This document shows positions 1 through 9,697 of a stretch of 64,000 bases of DNA, in pieces. The stretch spans positions 28,181,858 through 28,245,857 of the forward strand of contig CM061132.1 of the NCBI GenBank assembly GCA_030789695.1, written 5' to 3'. The notes below the pieces were generated by a model. It saw only the letters and a list, made by a program, of their open reading frames with translations. It did not search any database and was not told the origin of the DNA. The translations under genes were made by a program, and so were the position numbers. The number at the start of each line of letters is the position of its first letter. The stretch's first letter is position 1. Source of the DNA: Scilla litardierei (Eukaryota; Streptophyta; Magnoliopsida; Asparagales; Asparagaceae).

Positions 1-744
1 AAATTTCGGAAGTTATATGTTACTTAAATAACTTGAGTTTTTAATGTTATTTTTGAGCTTCTGAAAATTATATAAATTACTATAAGCTTCAGAAAAATAT
101 TTCCTCTTAAAGTAAAACTATTTTATCATATATAGCCTATATAAAAATTTAGAACACTTTTTATCACCGTTTTAATCAGTTTTAAAATCAAAACGACCAA
201 TTAATTAAATATAGATTAGTGTAGCCATTAACTAATGACTTCTTGTGTTTGCAGGTACTAATCCTCGTACATCAACTCCTCTAGTTCCAACCTCGTCTTG
301 CTACGACGATTTTGATAGTGTAAGTTGTTGAATATTGGACTCCCCGGATTTGGTTTTGGATGATGAGCAAACATAAATAATTCATGAACTAACAATTTGT
401 GAGCGCAGTATTGGAGATCGTCGCCAAATTCACGAGAACAATCAAAGCGACATCTCAAGACTTCTCAAATCTCGTATTCATTGCCTAAAGCTTCGTTGAA
501 GCTTTTGGACCGTTTTAGAAGTCATGAAGAATTGATCGAAGCTCTCGAAGACCGTTCTTTAAGGTTTTATTTATAGTCTTTTAGCTTCGATATATAGAAT
601 GTTAAGCCTTGAGTATATCTTACGATTCTATCTTCATAACGCTCATATCGTAGCTCTAGGATCTTAGTACAAGTCCATTCTAACTTCCTCGAAGCATCGC
701 GCTTCGATTCGGACTTGTTTGTGCATGTTAGTTGGTACAAGAAG

Positions 745-1270
745 AAGTACTGACCGACTAGATGGTGATCTAGTCGGTCAGCAAAGCTTCTTGGACCGAC
801 TAGTTTGTGTTAATCTTTTCTTGCTCAGTACTGTTTACAGTTAGTCGGTCTACGTTGACTCACCGACCGACTAGTTTGTGAACTAGTCGGTTAGTGATGC
901 TTCTTTGACCGACTAGTTGAGCTTTACTGTTCATGCTAATTTTCTCCTGAGCTACTGTTTATCGTTAGTCGGTCTAAGAACGTTTGGTGACCGACTAGTT
1001 GATAATCTAGTCGGTCAACATTTGTTCTTGGACCGAATAAATCAATTTGTATTCAGACTATTTGTTTTTGACTCTTAGTCGGTCTAAGTTCACTGACCGA
1101 CCGACTAGTTGTGAAACTAGTCGGTCAGAAAGTCTTCTTGGACCGACTAGATTTCTAGGTCTGAAATTCTATCTCTTCACTGTTCCTCACTTAGTCGGTC
1201 CATGTTGTTTGACTGACCGACTAGTTGATGAACTAGTCGGTCAGTGGTTGTTCTTTGACCGACTAGTTGC
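745..1270 (+). repeat. Palindrome array in the solo LTR
   Basis: Five near-perfect palindromes of the type GACCGACTAGTT-4 nt-AACTAGTCGGTC lie at about 751-780, 866-895, 990-1019, 1100-1131 and 1215-1244. Each is flanked by half-sites (TTAGTCGGTC before, GACCGACTAG after) in a loose tandem of about 115 bp. The inner stem bases change in pairs, GAT/ATC in one and GTT/AAC in others. The array lies upstream of the TATA box, the position of a U3 enhancer. Confidence 0.88.
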
Positions 1271-1320
1271 TTCAGATTTCTAACCGTTGGGATTTGACCT
1301 AACTCGTTTTTATGGGACCC

Positions 1321-1328
1321 TATAAATA
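1321..1328 (+). promoter_or_regulatory. TATA box of the solo LTR
   Basis: TATAAATA follows the palindrome array by about 50 bp and is the expected RNA polymerase II core promoter of this LTR. The LTRs of A have TATATATA at the matching place. Confidence 0.6.
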
Positions 1329-3291
1329 CGAAGCTTGGTCATTTCTCTAGGGTTAAGAGCTGCCATTAAGAGATTCATTAAGATTGAAAGAGATAGACAT
1401 TCTCACTCATTTCCAAAGCTCTCTTCCTCACAAGAAATCCATTCTCTCACTTTCTAGATCTAGAATCCATCTTGAGAGAAGTTTGTTCTTAGTAAGCCCT
1501 TCAAGCTCTAGCTTGATTCAAGTCTCCAAATCACTCCTAGGCACCCATTGCTGGTCATTTCAGTTGTGCTAGGTCTTGGTGACTTCATCTTCCTCAAATC
1601 CCTCCTTGCACCTATTTGGTAAGAATACTCAAGGTATAGGATTTTGTGGTAAGATTGTTTATTTCATTATAAACTTGTTTATATTGCTTATTGATTCTCT
1701 CGGTTGTGAGAGAAGGTTGTGATCCCGGGTTGTGGGATTCACTATTGCCATTGCATGTATGATTTGATCTTGTGAAGGTTTTTCACAAGATAGCATAGTG
1801 GAAATCTTGGGTTAGGGTTTCTAACCTAAGTATCCGGAGGGGATCCGGGTGGTTGGGACGTAGGATCACCGGGAACAAGTCGGGGAGACTTGGGTGGATC
1901 CGAACCCAGTAACATCTTTTGTTAGCATTGTTAATTTTGTTGTTGTCATTCAATTTAAGCTTCCGCAAATTGATTTGGTAGTTGTTTGCACGATAATTAG
2001 GAATTATACTCCTCGTTATTTTTAAAGTACTATTCACCCCCCCTCTAGTACTTGTGCAGTAGCTTGTAGGGCATTACATAAGTCACAGTAAATTCTAACC
2101 TTAGAAACTAAGATAGTGTACGTAATGGAATATAGTGTACTAAATGGAAATACCGTATGCTCGAAGAATGGAATCAGTGACTTAATAGTTGGACTTCAAA
2201 TCATTGCTCAGGATTGACATTCTCTGTTGAGGTTTCTACCTTGACTTTTCAACAAATGAAGCTCTTTGGAGTGTTGTTAATGCATGTGAACGTCTTTACT
2301 TTTGGAACAACACATTGACATACTGTATTGCTACATAATGATCGAATGATATACATTGTTGACATCATACTGCTGAAACATCTTATTGAAATTGAATGCT
2401 TAAAAGTAGTTAGTACTGCACTGGGTTTTTAGGGTAAACTTATATTAGTGAAAGTACGGGAGCGACCGCGAGCCATCTACACAGTGCACCGTACCGACCG
2501 TCTAAATGAAATGTACCGACTGAAGTGAAATGGGATCCGCCCGGATGAGCGCCCCCATGGCAGGAGATGGGCTCAATGGTCGCACACTTTACCTTCCTAT
2601 ATAAGTCACGTAGCTTTTTAGTGTTACTATTTCCTGCTTGTACTTTCAGTGTTACTACATCTGCCTGGTTGTCCTACTATCGTCATTACATTGCATGCTG
2701 GTTAAAATATTGCTGCTACCTTATGCCATGCCACAATTGTTGCTCTTGCACGTTACTTTTACACTTGCATCGTCACCTTTACTTTACGCACTGCATGCAC
2801 TTTACTTGCTACACCTACACAGCCACTAGCACTTTACTTATCGCTCTTGTATGCATGTTCGCTTTTACTTTACTTTCCGCACTTGTTTACTATATCCTGC
2901 TCCATTTTTGTGCACTCCTTATTTTCTATCGCTAGAATTGTTGTGACTTACCTACGGTTCCATCTCCGTGGCACCGCAGACGACGCATAGGTTGACTTAG
3001 GCACTCCTGAGTTCGCAGAGCTGTAGCACGATCCTGGGACTGTCGACTTTTATATTCAGAGTGTATGTGTGATGTACCTTTGATGTATTTCCTTTCCACT
3101 TTACTTTTCATGTAGTTTATGAGAGAGTGCTGGATTGTTGTTGTTTTTTTAATTTGTGGACTGTAATAATGTCTGTTGGCTTGAGTATTATTGTACGTCT
3201 CTGCATTGTGGCTATGTTGATTTCACTGGTAAACTGCAGACCTGTGAATAAACCAAATAAGTAACTGGCCCCCGAGAGCGGGTCGTTACAG

Positions 3292-3637
3292 TGGTACTAG
3301 ACAAGAGAGACTTGACAAGTTGGGACTAGTCAAGTGAGAGCTTATACTAGGATTAGTTTTGTTTAGCACTGGTGGAGTGCGGGTACTGAGAGCCAGGTGA
3401 GTGTAGAGTGTGTGCTCTAGCTACAGGTTGTACCAGTAACATCATTAATCTAGTATTTGCTTTCGGGGCTGGACGTAGGTTGTGGGGATAGCCGAACCTG
3501 GGTAAATCTGATGTGCACTCTGTGATTGCTTATTATTTACTCTGCATCTGCTATAACTGCCTGTGATTTCGTGCGGGTTGCACGAATATTTTTATTAGCA
3601 TATTCACCCCCCTCTAGGCTTAGATCCAGATCCAACA
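3292..3637 (+). repeat. Element B 5' LTR, 3' part only
   Basis: It is homologous to 29937-30282. It ends CCAGATCCAACA and the primer site follows after two bases. The upstream three quarters of the LTR are displaced by the gypsy LTR ending at 3291. Confidence 0.9.
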
Positions 3638-3639
3638 AG

Positions 3640-3651
3640 TGGTATCAGAGC
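3640..3651 (+). other. Element B primer binding site (Met-tRNA type)
   Basis: TGGTATCAGAGC is the standard plant copia minus-strand primer site, complementary to the 3' end of initiator Met-tRNA. It starts 2 bp inside the LTR end. Confidence 0.92.
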
Positions 3652-3679
3652 ATGTTAGAGGATCTAGGCTAGATTGACC

Positions 3680-4626
3680 ATGAACACTTTTGATTCTGCT
3701 TTTAATGAAGGTCAGTCCATATCATGACACCCTAAATTTAATGGTGTAGATTATGCTTATTGGAAATCTAGAATGAAAATCTACTTAGTATTTGTTGATT
3801 ATAAAGTAAGTAATATTGTTTAAAAGGTTATAAGCCACCTGTTATTAAAATTGAAGACGGTGAAATGCTTAAACTTGAAGATAAATGGGATGATGCTGAT
3901 TGGAGACTTTATTCATTAAATGATAAAGCTATGAATGTGCGTATTTGCTCCTTAGATAAATCTGAATTTAATCGTATCTCACATTATTTAACTGCGCAGG
4001 AAATATGCCATACGCTGGAGGTGACACATGATGGAATGTCACAGGTGAAGGAGTCTAAACTTGCTTTGCTGAGCACAGAGTACGAGAGCTTTTGCATGCT
4101 TCCATCAGAATCCATATCAGAGATGTTTACGAGGTTAACAGACATCGTTTACAAGTCTAGCCCCCTTACCAATACTCCTGTCTAGAGCAGGTGAGGAAAA
4201 TTTTAAGGGTGCTACCAAGCTCGTTTCGTACTCACAGCCATTCAAGAAGCTAAAGATTTATCAAAGATGAGAGTGGAGAACTTGATAGGAAACTTAATAT
4301 CTCACGAGCTTAAGCTGCAGAGCATCGAATCAAGGGAGAAACCAAAGGAAAAGACTCCCAAACCACTAGCTCTTTAAGCTAAAGAAGATGACAACGAGGA
4401 GATAGCACTGATGGTCAAAAATTTCGTGAAATACTTCAGGACTCCTCAAGGAAGAGCAGAAAGGCAAAAAAGGTTCATTCGTTCTAATAATTTTAATTTT
4501 TCTTAAAAATCTTCTAAGCAGACTGCAATTGATAAAATTAAATGTTTTAAATGCAAAAAGCAGGGACACTTTATGAAGGATTGCCTACATGAAGAGAATA
4601 ATCTTGTTGAAAAGAAAGGAAAAAGT
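3680..4626 (+). pseudogene. Element B gag, N-terminal part (broken)
   Basis: This encoded the copia structural protein that forms the virus-like particle. The frame begins MNTFDSAFNEG and shows the copia gag start FNGVDYAYWKSRMKIYL. An open stretch at 3865-4185 holds the central gag helices (ICHTLEVTHDGMSQVKESKL). A zinc knuckle C-x2-C-x4-H-x4-C (CFKCKKQGHFMKDC) lies at about 4546-4587. Several stop codons interrupt the frame, for example near 3727, 3822, 4182 and 4375. Element A is inserted just after the knuckle, and gag resumes at 16943. It cannot be translated as it stands. Confidence 0.88.
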
Positions 4627-6374
4627 GTAATGCCCTGCTAAGCTACTGCACAAGTACTAGAGGGGGGGTGAATAGTACTTTAAAATAATTAAGAGGCTAA
4701 TTCCTAATTACCTTGCAAACTCTACCAATTAATGCGGAAATGCGGAATAGTAAATAATCGACAACAAATAAACAAGCGCAAACAAACGATATTACTGGGT
4801 TCGGATCCACCCAAGTCTCCCCGACTTGTTCCCGGTGATCATACGTCCCAAACACCCGGATCCCCTCCGGATACTCGAGTTAGAAACCCTAACTCAAGAT
4901 TCCCACTGTGAAATACTTGTGAAAAACCTTCACAAGTCAAATCATACACAAAAGAACTTGTGACTCCCACAACCCGGGATCACAATCACACTCTCACAAC
5001 CGAGAGTGAAACTTACAATATCAAAGTAAATGAAATAAAGATTCTTACCGACAAAATCCTATGCCTTGAGTAAAACTTACGATTTAGGGCAAAACGGATT
5101 TTCGGGAAGATGAAGAGGCACCAAACCCTAGCTCCAAGATGTAGATCAGCGATAGAGAGCTATGAGGTGGTTGGTGACCTAGGATCAAGCACTTGGCTTG
5201 GAAGGCTCACAATCAATGAATCTCTCTTTTGAAATAAGAGTGAGAAGAGATTCAAGATTGGAAATAAATGAGCTTTGAATGAGTTGGAATTGATTTCTCT
5301 TTGATCTCTAAACTTGTCTTAATATGAGCCTTGAGTGCAATGAATGCAGCTCATCAAGTATATATAGGTTAGAGGAGAGAGAAAGAAAAACGTTTCAATT
5401 AAAGCTCCAACGGCTCTATTCTGAACCAAACTAGTCGGTCAAAGAACAACCACCGACCGACTAGTTCATCAACTAGTCGGTCGGCCAATTAACATGAACC
5501 GACTAACTGGTGAACAGAGAATAGATCAAGTTCAGACTGACTAGAACTAGTCGGTCAAAGAAGAGTTGCTGACCGACTAGTTTCACAACTAGTCGGTCGG
5601 TGACTCAACTGAGACTGACTAAGAGATAAAACAATAGTCTGAATACAAAGTTGATTTAGTCGGTCCAAGAACAAAAGTTGACCGACTAGTTCATCAACTA
5701 GTCGGTCGCCAAATGAACATAGATCGACTAACGAGAAACAGTAGCTCAGGTGAAAATTGGCATGTACAGTAGAAGCTCAACTAGTCGGTCACAGAAGCAT
5801 CACTGACCGACTAGTTCACAAACTAGTCGGTCGGTGAGTCAACGTAGACCGACTAACTGTAAACAGTAAAGAGCTAAGAAGTGACTGACTGAAACTAGTC
5901 GGTCCAAGAAGGATTGCCGACCGACTAGATCACCATCTAGTCGGTTGGTTCTTCTTCTTGAACCAACTAACATGCACAAGAAATCGCGAATCGAAGCGCG
6001 ATGCTTCGGGAAAGTTAGTATGGACTTCTTACAAGTTCCTAGAGCTAGGATATGAGCGTTATGAAGATTTAAACCGTAAGACCTACTCAAGGCTTAACAT
6101 TCTACGAAAGAAGCTTAAAAGACTATAAATAAAACTTGACGATACCGTCTTCAAAAGCTTCAATCGAATCTTCATGACTTCTAAAATGGTCCATAAGCTT
6201 CAACGAAGCTTTAGGCATACGATCACGTACTTTGAGAAGTCTCGAGACGTCGCTTTGGATGTTCATATGAATTTGGCGACGATCTCCATAACTGCGCTCA
6301 CAAATTGTTAGTTCATAATATATTTATGTTTGTTCATCATCCAAAACCAAATCCGGGGAGTCCAATATCCAACA
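4627..6374 (-). repeat. Element A 3' LTR
   Basis: On the minus strand it begins TGTTGGATATTGG next to the polypurine tract and ends GCATTACA. It carries the palindrome array (about 5430-5950) and a TATATATA box at 5359-5366. Confidence 0.93.
5430..5950 (-). repeat. Palindrome array in the element A 3' LTR
   Basis: Five palindromes, each with 10-13-bp arms built on GACCGACTAG and a loop of about 4-6 nt, lie near 5453-5482, 5570-5600, 5680-5708, 5803-5834 and 5918-5946. Half-sites flank each. It matches 15993-16512 and, inverted, 745-1270. Confidence 0.88.
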
Positions 6375-7036
6375 TTCTCCCCCTTTTTGGTGATGACAAA
6401 CCAACATAAATAATAATCAAAAATAATGATTCAAATGTAATTTACTTACTCCCCCTGCATTGATGACACGTTAATTCCAAAATGAATAATAATAATACGC
6501 ATCAAGCAGACGAGTAAAGTATAAAATGAGAATCAAATATTGAAATTTAGGAATTGAAATTCCATTTATATATCTTAACTCCCCCTGAATCTAACATATC
6601 AAATTAGATTCATGTAATAATGCTTTAAATTATCATTTAGCGCATGTCATTATTATATCTCTCCCCCTTTGGCATTAGCAAAAAGTGTGGGAGGAGATCA
6701 ACGACAACAATAATGGCTTCAAATAAAAGCACGGGAGTCGTAGAATACGACCACGGTCCAAATGACACCAAAGAAAAATACGAATGAAATCAAGGCGTGT
6801 CAATGAGACCAAAGTCGATAATAAAATCATCAAAACTCAAATTAATTTTACGAATTGAGTTATGGAATATACTCTCCAATATCAACATTCTTGGTTAATT
6901 TTAGTGCATGGAAAACAATTCTATGTTTTCATAAAATGAATTCTATTTAACCAAGTATTTTCGTCGAGCGACGAAATAAAAACATCAGAGACATATTAAA
7001 TATAAAATGTGCACAACAGAATGAAATGTCAACATC

Positions 7037-7075
<39 letters not shown>

Positions 7076-7329
7076 AGCATGAGTACATCAAATATGATAC
7101 ATCCGTCAACATACAAAATGTCGATCCAACGATCGGGGCACATAATACAACATCATATCACACATATATAAGAGTATCACAAAACATACAACATCATCAG
7201 GGATACATCATCATACAGCCAAAGATATCAAAAAGCATAACCACAAAAACCACCCAAAAAATATCCTAACCCACACTCTCTCACTACAAGATATCTCATC
7301 TAATGTGCATCGGAGAGTCCTCAAGAAGC
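6375..7329 (-). promoter_or_regulatory. Element A 3' noncoding region with four polypurine tracts
   Basis: No gene is visible here. On the minus strand four G-rich purine tracts occur: AAAAAGGGGGAGAA touching the 3' LTR (6375-6388), CAGGGGGAGTA (6447-6457), TCAGGGGGAGTT (about 6576-6588) and AAAGGGGGAGAG (about 6659-6670). The first is the plus-strand primer. Repeated polypurine tracts upstream of the 3' LTR are a described Sirevirus feature. A (TA)15 microsatellite lies at 7041-7071. Confidence 0.8.
7041..7071. repeat. (TA)n microsatellite
   Basis: An uninterrupted run of TA dinucleotides, about 15 units, lies in the noncoding 3' part of element A. Confidence 0.97.
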
Positions 7330-8991
7330 TCAGGAGGAAGTGGTAGGATCTGCAGCAGCAGCAGGCTCTGCAATAGGAGTGGTGGTCACCGGATCAGCAG
7401 TGGTGTCCACGGGAGTGACGGATGTGGTGATCTCTAGCACGACAGGTGTGGAGATCTCTGGAGCAGCAACGGTAGTGGCCTCGGGAGCACCAAAAGTGGT
7501 ATCCACCGCAGGAACGGTGACAGCAGGTGTGCTCTCGGGGTCAACACCAGAAGAAACAGCAGCAGCACCAGAAGTGCCCTCAGGGGCACGAGTCGAAACA
7601 CGCACAAGCTCCTCAATCTCCTCCTCATCCATCTCCTCCTCGTCAGAGACTGACGGAGGGATCTCAATACCAAGGTGGCGAGCAATGCGAGCAAGAATCT
7701 CCTCAGAACGAGCATACCGAGACTCCAAACGTCGAACTGAACGCGCAAGCTCGTCAAGAGTGGTAGAGGGAGTAGCTGAGGCAGAGGCGGAGGCTGACGC
7801 TGAAGGTGTCGTCCTCTGAACGTGACGGAGCGCCGCAAGAGACTTCTTGACGGCCGTCGCGTTTAGAGGAGGACCAAGGGGACGCTCATCGTCAGGAGGA
7901 AGTGTGACACGGAAGTGGCGAAAGACAAGGGTCAACAAGCACGGATATGAGATATGCGCAGATTTCGTGGACTTCCGAATAAACTCGAAAGAATCCATCT
8001 TATCGAGTATAATCCGGGCCCAGTTAATCTCGCTACCCATGAAGATGGCATAGATCAACTTCAGAAATGGCTGGGAGGGCAAAGAAGAGGAGCCGTACTT
8101 AGGAAGTAAGCACGACTTCAGGATGAGGTTCAGGACCCAGGCATTTGGCTTGAATGACTTGGAGGGTACGCCAATCATGGCGGGAGGAATCTCATGGAAG
8201 ATCTTGGAAAGGATGACCTGGTCAAGTGTAGAGATACCATCAACAGAAATGTCAGAGGGGAGGAGGCCAGACGAGGAGACACCCAAAATCTCTCCTAAGA
8301 TTTCTGCCGTGAGGACTATCGGAGTCCCCAAGACAGTCGTCTCAATCGAGTGGGTCTCGTCGTACTGACCCCAAATCCTATTGGCATAGAAAAGCTTCAT
8401 TAGGCGAGGGTAGGGGTGAGGATTCGACTTAGGGTCATACCGAAGATAATTGATAAGCCCCGAAGACGACAGAAGGTCAGCTAGCCCTATGAAGTCACTA
8501 AACTGTACGAAATGCTCCAGAAGCAGCGGACAGTGTTCGATACGGTTGTAAGCCATGAGACACATAGGGTCATCACGACACAACGAGATATCGACACCGC
8601 CCACCGGCATCGGAGCCTTTCCATTAGGCTGACGGGTACGGGGTCTAGAGCTAGACTCAGGCTTCCTAGGAGGAGGTGTAGGATCCCTATGGCCAGGCTC
8701 AGTCTCGGATATGTATTCCGTGTCGAAATTAGGAGGTGAGGGGGCACGGAATGACACAGGCTTGGTCTTAGGCTGAGATTGGGATCGGGGCTTCGCTGTC
8801 GCCGTCCTCTTACGCTTAAGAGGAGGCGAAGACGAAGAGGGTTGGGTGGTCTTCGATCGGCGCTTGGGAGGGGTTCGCGTAGGTTGATCGGGATCCGTAG
8901 GGGATGGCTCTACGGTCATAGTCGAGGGGCTCGTAGGACGGATCGGGATACGCGTACGTGCCATAAGCGCGACAGTACACGCACGAATCAA
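7330..8991 (-). CDS. Element A third ORF: plant-transposon-domain protein
   Basis: The frame is intact, 553 codons from the first ATG. The tenth codon (ATG at 8964, G at +4) is a plausible alternative start. Residues 1-130 are Pro/Ser/basic-rich with possible nuclear signals (PPKRRSK, PLKRKR). Residues of about 135-385 form a globular region (for example LMKLFYANRIWGQYDE and ILGEILGVSSSG) that I recognise as the 'putative plant transposon protein' domain found in plant retroelements. Residues of about 410-460 look like a coiled coil (LDELARSVRRLESRYARSEE), followed by an acidic patch. The tail is Thr/Ala/Pro-rich. Function is unknown. In Sireviruses an ORF here is often called envelope-like, but I see no clear signal peptide or membrane segment. 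Its long open frame contrasts with the damaged gag and pol. Confidence 0.82.
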   Translation of the reverse strand: MIRACTVALMARTRIPIRPTSPSTMTVEPSPTDPDQPTRTPPKRRSKTTQPSSSSPPLKRKRTATAKPRSQSQPKTKPVSFRAPSPPNFDTEYISETEPGHRDPTPPPRKPESSSRPRTRQPNGKAPMPVGGVDISLCRDDPMCLMAYNRIEHCPLLLEHFVQFSDFIGLADLLSSSGLINYLRYDPKSNPHPYPRLMKLFYANRIWGQYDETHSIETTVLGTPIVLTAEILGEILGVSSSGLLPSDISVDGISTLDQVILSKIFHEIPPAMIGVPSKSFKPNAWVLNLILKSCLLPKYGSSSLPSQPFLKLIYAIFMGSEINWARIILDKMDSFEFIRKSTKSAHISYPCLLTLVFRHFRVTLPPDDERPLGPPLNATAVKKSLAALRHVQRTTPSASASASASATPSTTLDELARSVRRLESRYARSEEILARIARHLGIEIPPSVSDEEEMDEEEIEELVRVSTRAPEGTSGAAAVSSGVDPESTPAVTVPAVDTTFGAPEATTVAAPEISTPVVLEITTSVTPVDTTADPVTTTPIAEPAAAADPTTSS

Positions 8992-9235
8992 CCGAGGAAA
9001 CTAAGATCACAAACCCTAGAAATCTAAACCCTAGCCGAAATCTAATGAAACCCTAGCCGAAATGAGCTACACCCTAACCCTAAGCACAGGAGCTGAAAAA
9101 TAACCCTAGATAGGGATAGGAGAGAGGGGGGTTTACCCTAGGAGGAGGTCGACCGGAGATATGGCCGGAGACGATGACGGAGTGAGGGTGGAAGTCGAAG
9201 GGGTCTGGGTTTTTCGAGCTGGAGAGTTATTTTCG
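8992..9235 (-). promoter_or_regulatory. Leader-like region upstream of the third ORF
   Basis: Read on the minus strand, this region has three telo-box motifs (AAACCCTA on the plus strand near 9011, 9026 and 9049) and C/T-rich stretches, typical of plant 5' UTRs. It lies between the internal palindrome module and the third ORF. I find no convincing TATA box. A promoter role is inference. Confidence 0.5.
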
Positions 9236-9512
9236 ATCGACTAGAAATGGAAATAGTCGGTCGAAAGATGATATAAATCGATTGGAAGCTCAAAAGACAA
9301 GACAGTCCCCGTCACAACTAGTCGGTCACTGTTCAAGCACTGACCGACTAGATCACGATCTAGTCGGTCGGTCAATGAGCTTGAACCGACTAGTTGTAAA
9401 CAGTAACTGAAGCCAAATTTCCTGACAAGAATTAGTCGGTCTAAGCTCATCCACTGACCGACTAGATCTTAATCTAGTCGGTCGGCCAATGAACTTGGAC
9501 CGACTAAGAGAG
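9232..9512 (-). promoter_or_regulatory. Internal copy of the LTR palindrome module
   Basis: Two palindromes, ACTGACCGACTAGATC-AC-GATCTAGTCGGTC (9339-9370) and ACTGACCGACTAGATC-TTA-ATCTAGTCGGTC (9452-9482), occur with flanking half-sites such as TTAGTCGGTC. This is the same architecture as the LTR array. They lie in the gap between the end of pol and the third ORF, outside both LTRs. Confidence 0.85.
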
Positions 9513-9697
9513 TCCAAAAGTTGAAAATTTTGAAATTTTGATTTCTCTCCTAATCGCACTTCGACGAAACATTAAAATACTCTCATTAATCATTATACTA
9601 CCCCATTAAACATCGAAAATCTGAAATTTGACGATTACACACAAATCGAGCGAAAATTCCGAAAATTCAACGAAAAATCCAGAAAATTTCAATTAAT

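Larger units (their letters stand above)
326..2078 (+). mobile_element. Solo LTR of the element A Sirevirus family
   Basis: The sequence starts TGTTGAATATTGG and ends GCATTACA. It matches the two LTRs of element A over its full length but in the opposite orientation. It is flanked by the perfect 5-bp duplication TAAGT (321-325 and 2079-2083). No internal region is present, so this is the expected product of recombination between the two LTRs of an inserted copy. Length is 1753 bp against 1748 bp for the LTRs of A. Confidence 0.93.
1..3291 (+). mobile_element. 3' part of a gypsy-type LTR, split by a solo LTR
   Basis: Bases 1-325 and 2084-3291 read as one LTR whose 5' end lies left of the window. 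It ends in CGGGTCGTTACA, the style of many plant gypsy LTRs, and abuts B's LTR at 3292. The next five bases, GTGGT, would be the target duplication, but the other copy is outside the window. TTTGCAG at about 248-254 looks like a splice acceptor, and introns in such LTRs are known. Short frames inside, such as the Cys/Leu-rich one near 2567-2935, have no family features and I do not call them genes. Lineage (Tekay/Del-like) is a guess. Confidence 0.55.

Noticed and set aside
2567..2935. Cys/Leu/His-rich 122-codon frame
   Set aside because: It lies in the pyrimidine-rich part of a gypsy LTR fragment. No signal for a real protein, and overlapping frames are also open.
7340..7819. Plus-strand open frame rich in Thr/Ser/Ala/Val
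   Set aside because: It is the complement of the Thr/Pro/Ala-rich tail of the third ORF of element A; biased composition keeps several frames open.
7330..8991. True envelope glycoprotein in element A
   Set aside because: No clear signal peptide or membrane anchor, and the protein has nuclear-signal-like basic motifs and a plant-transposon-type domain.
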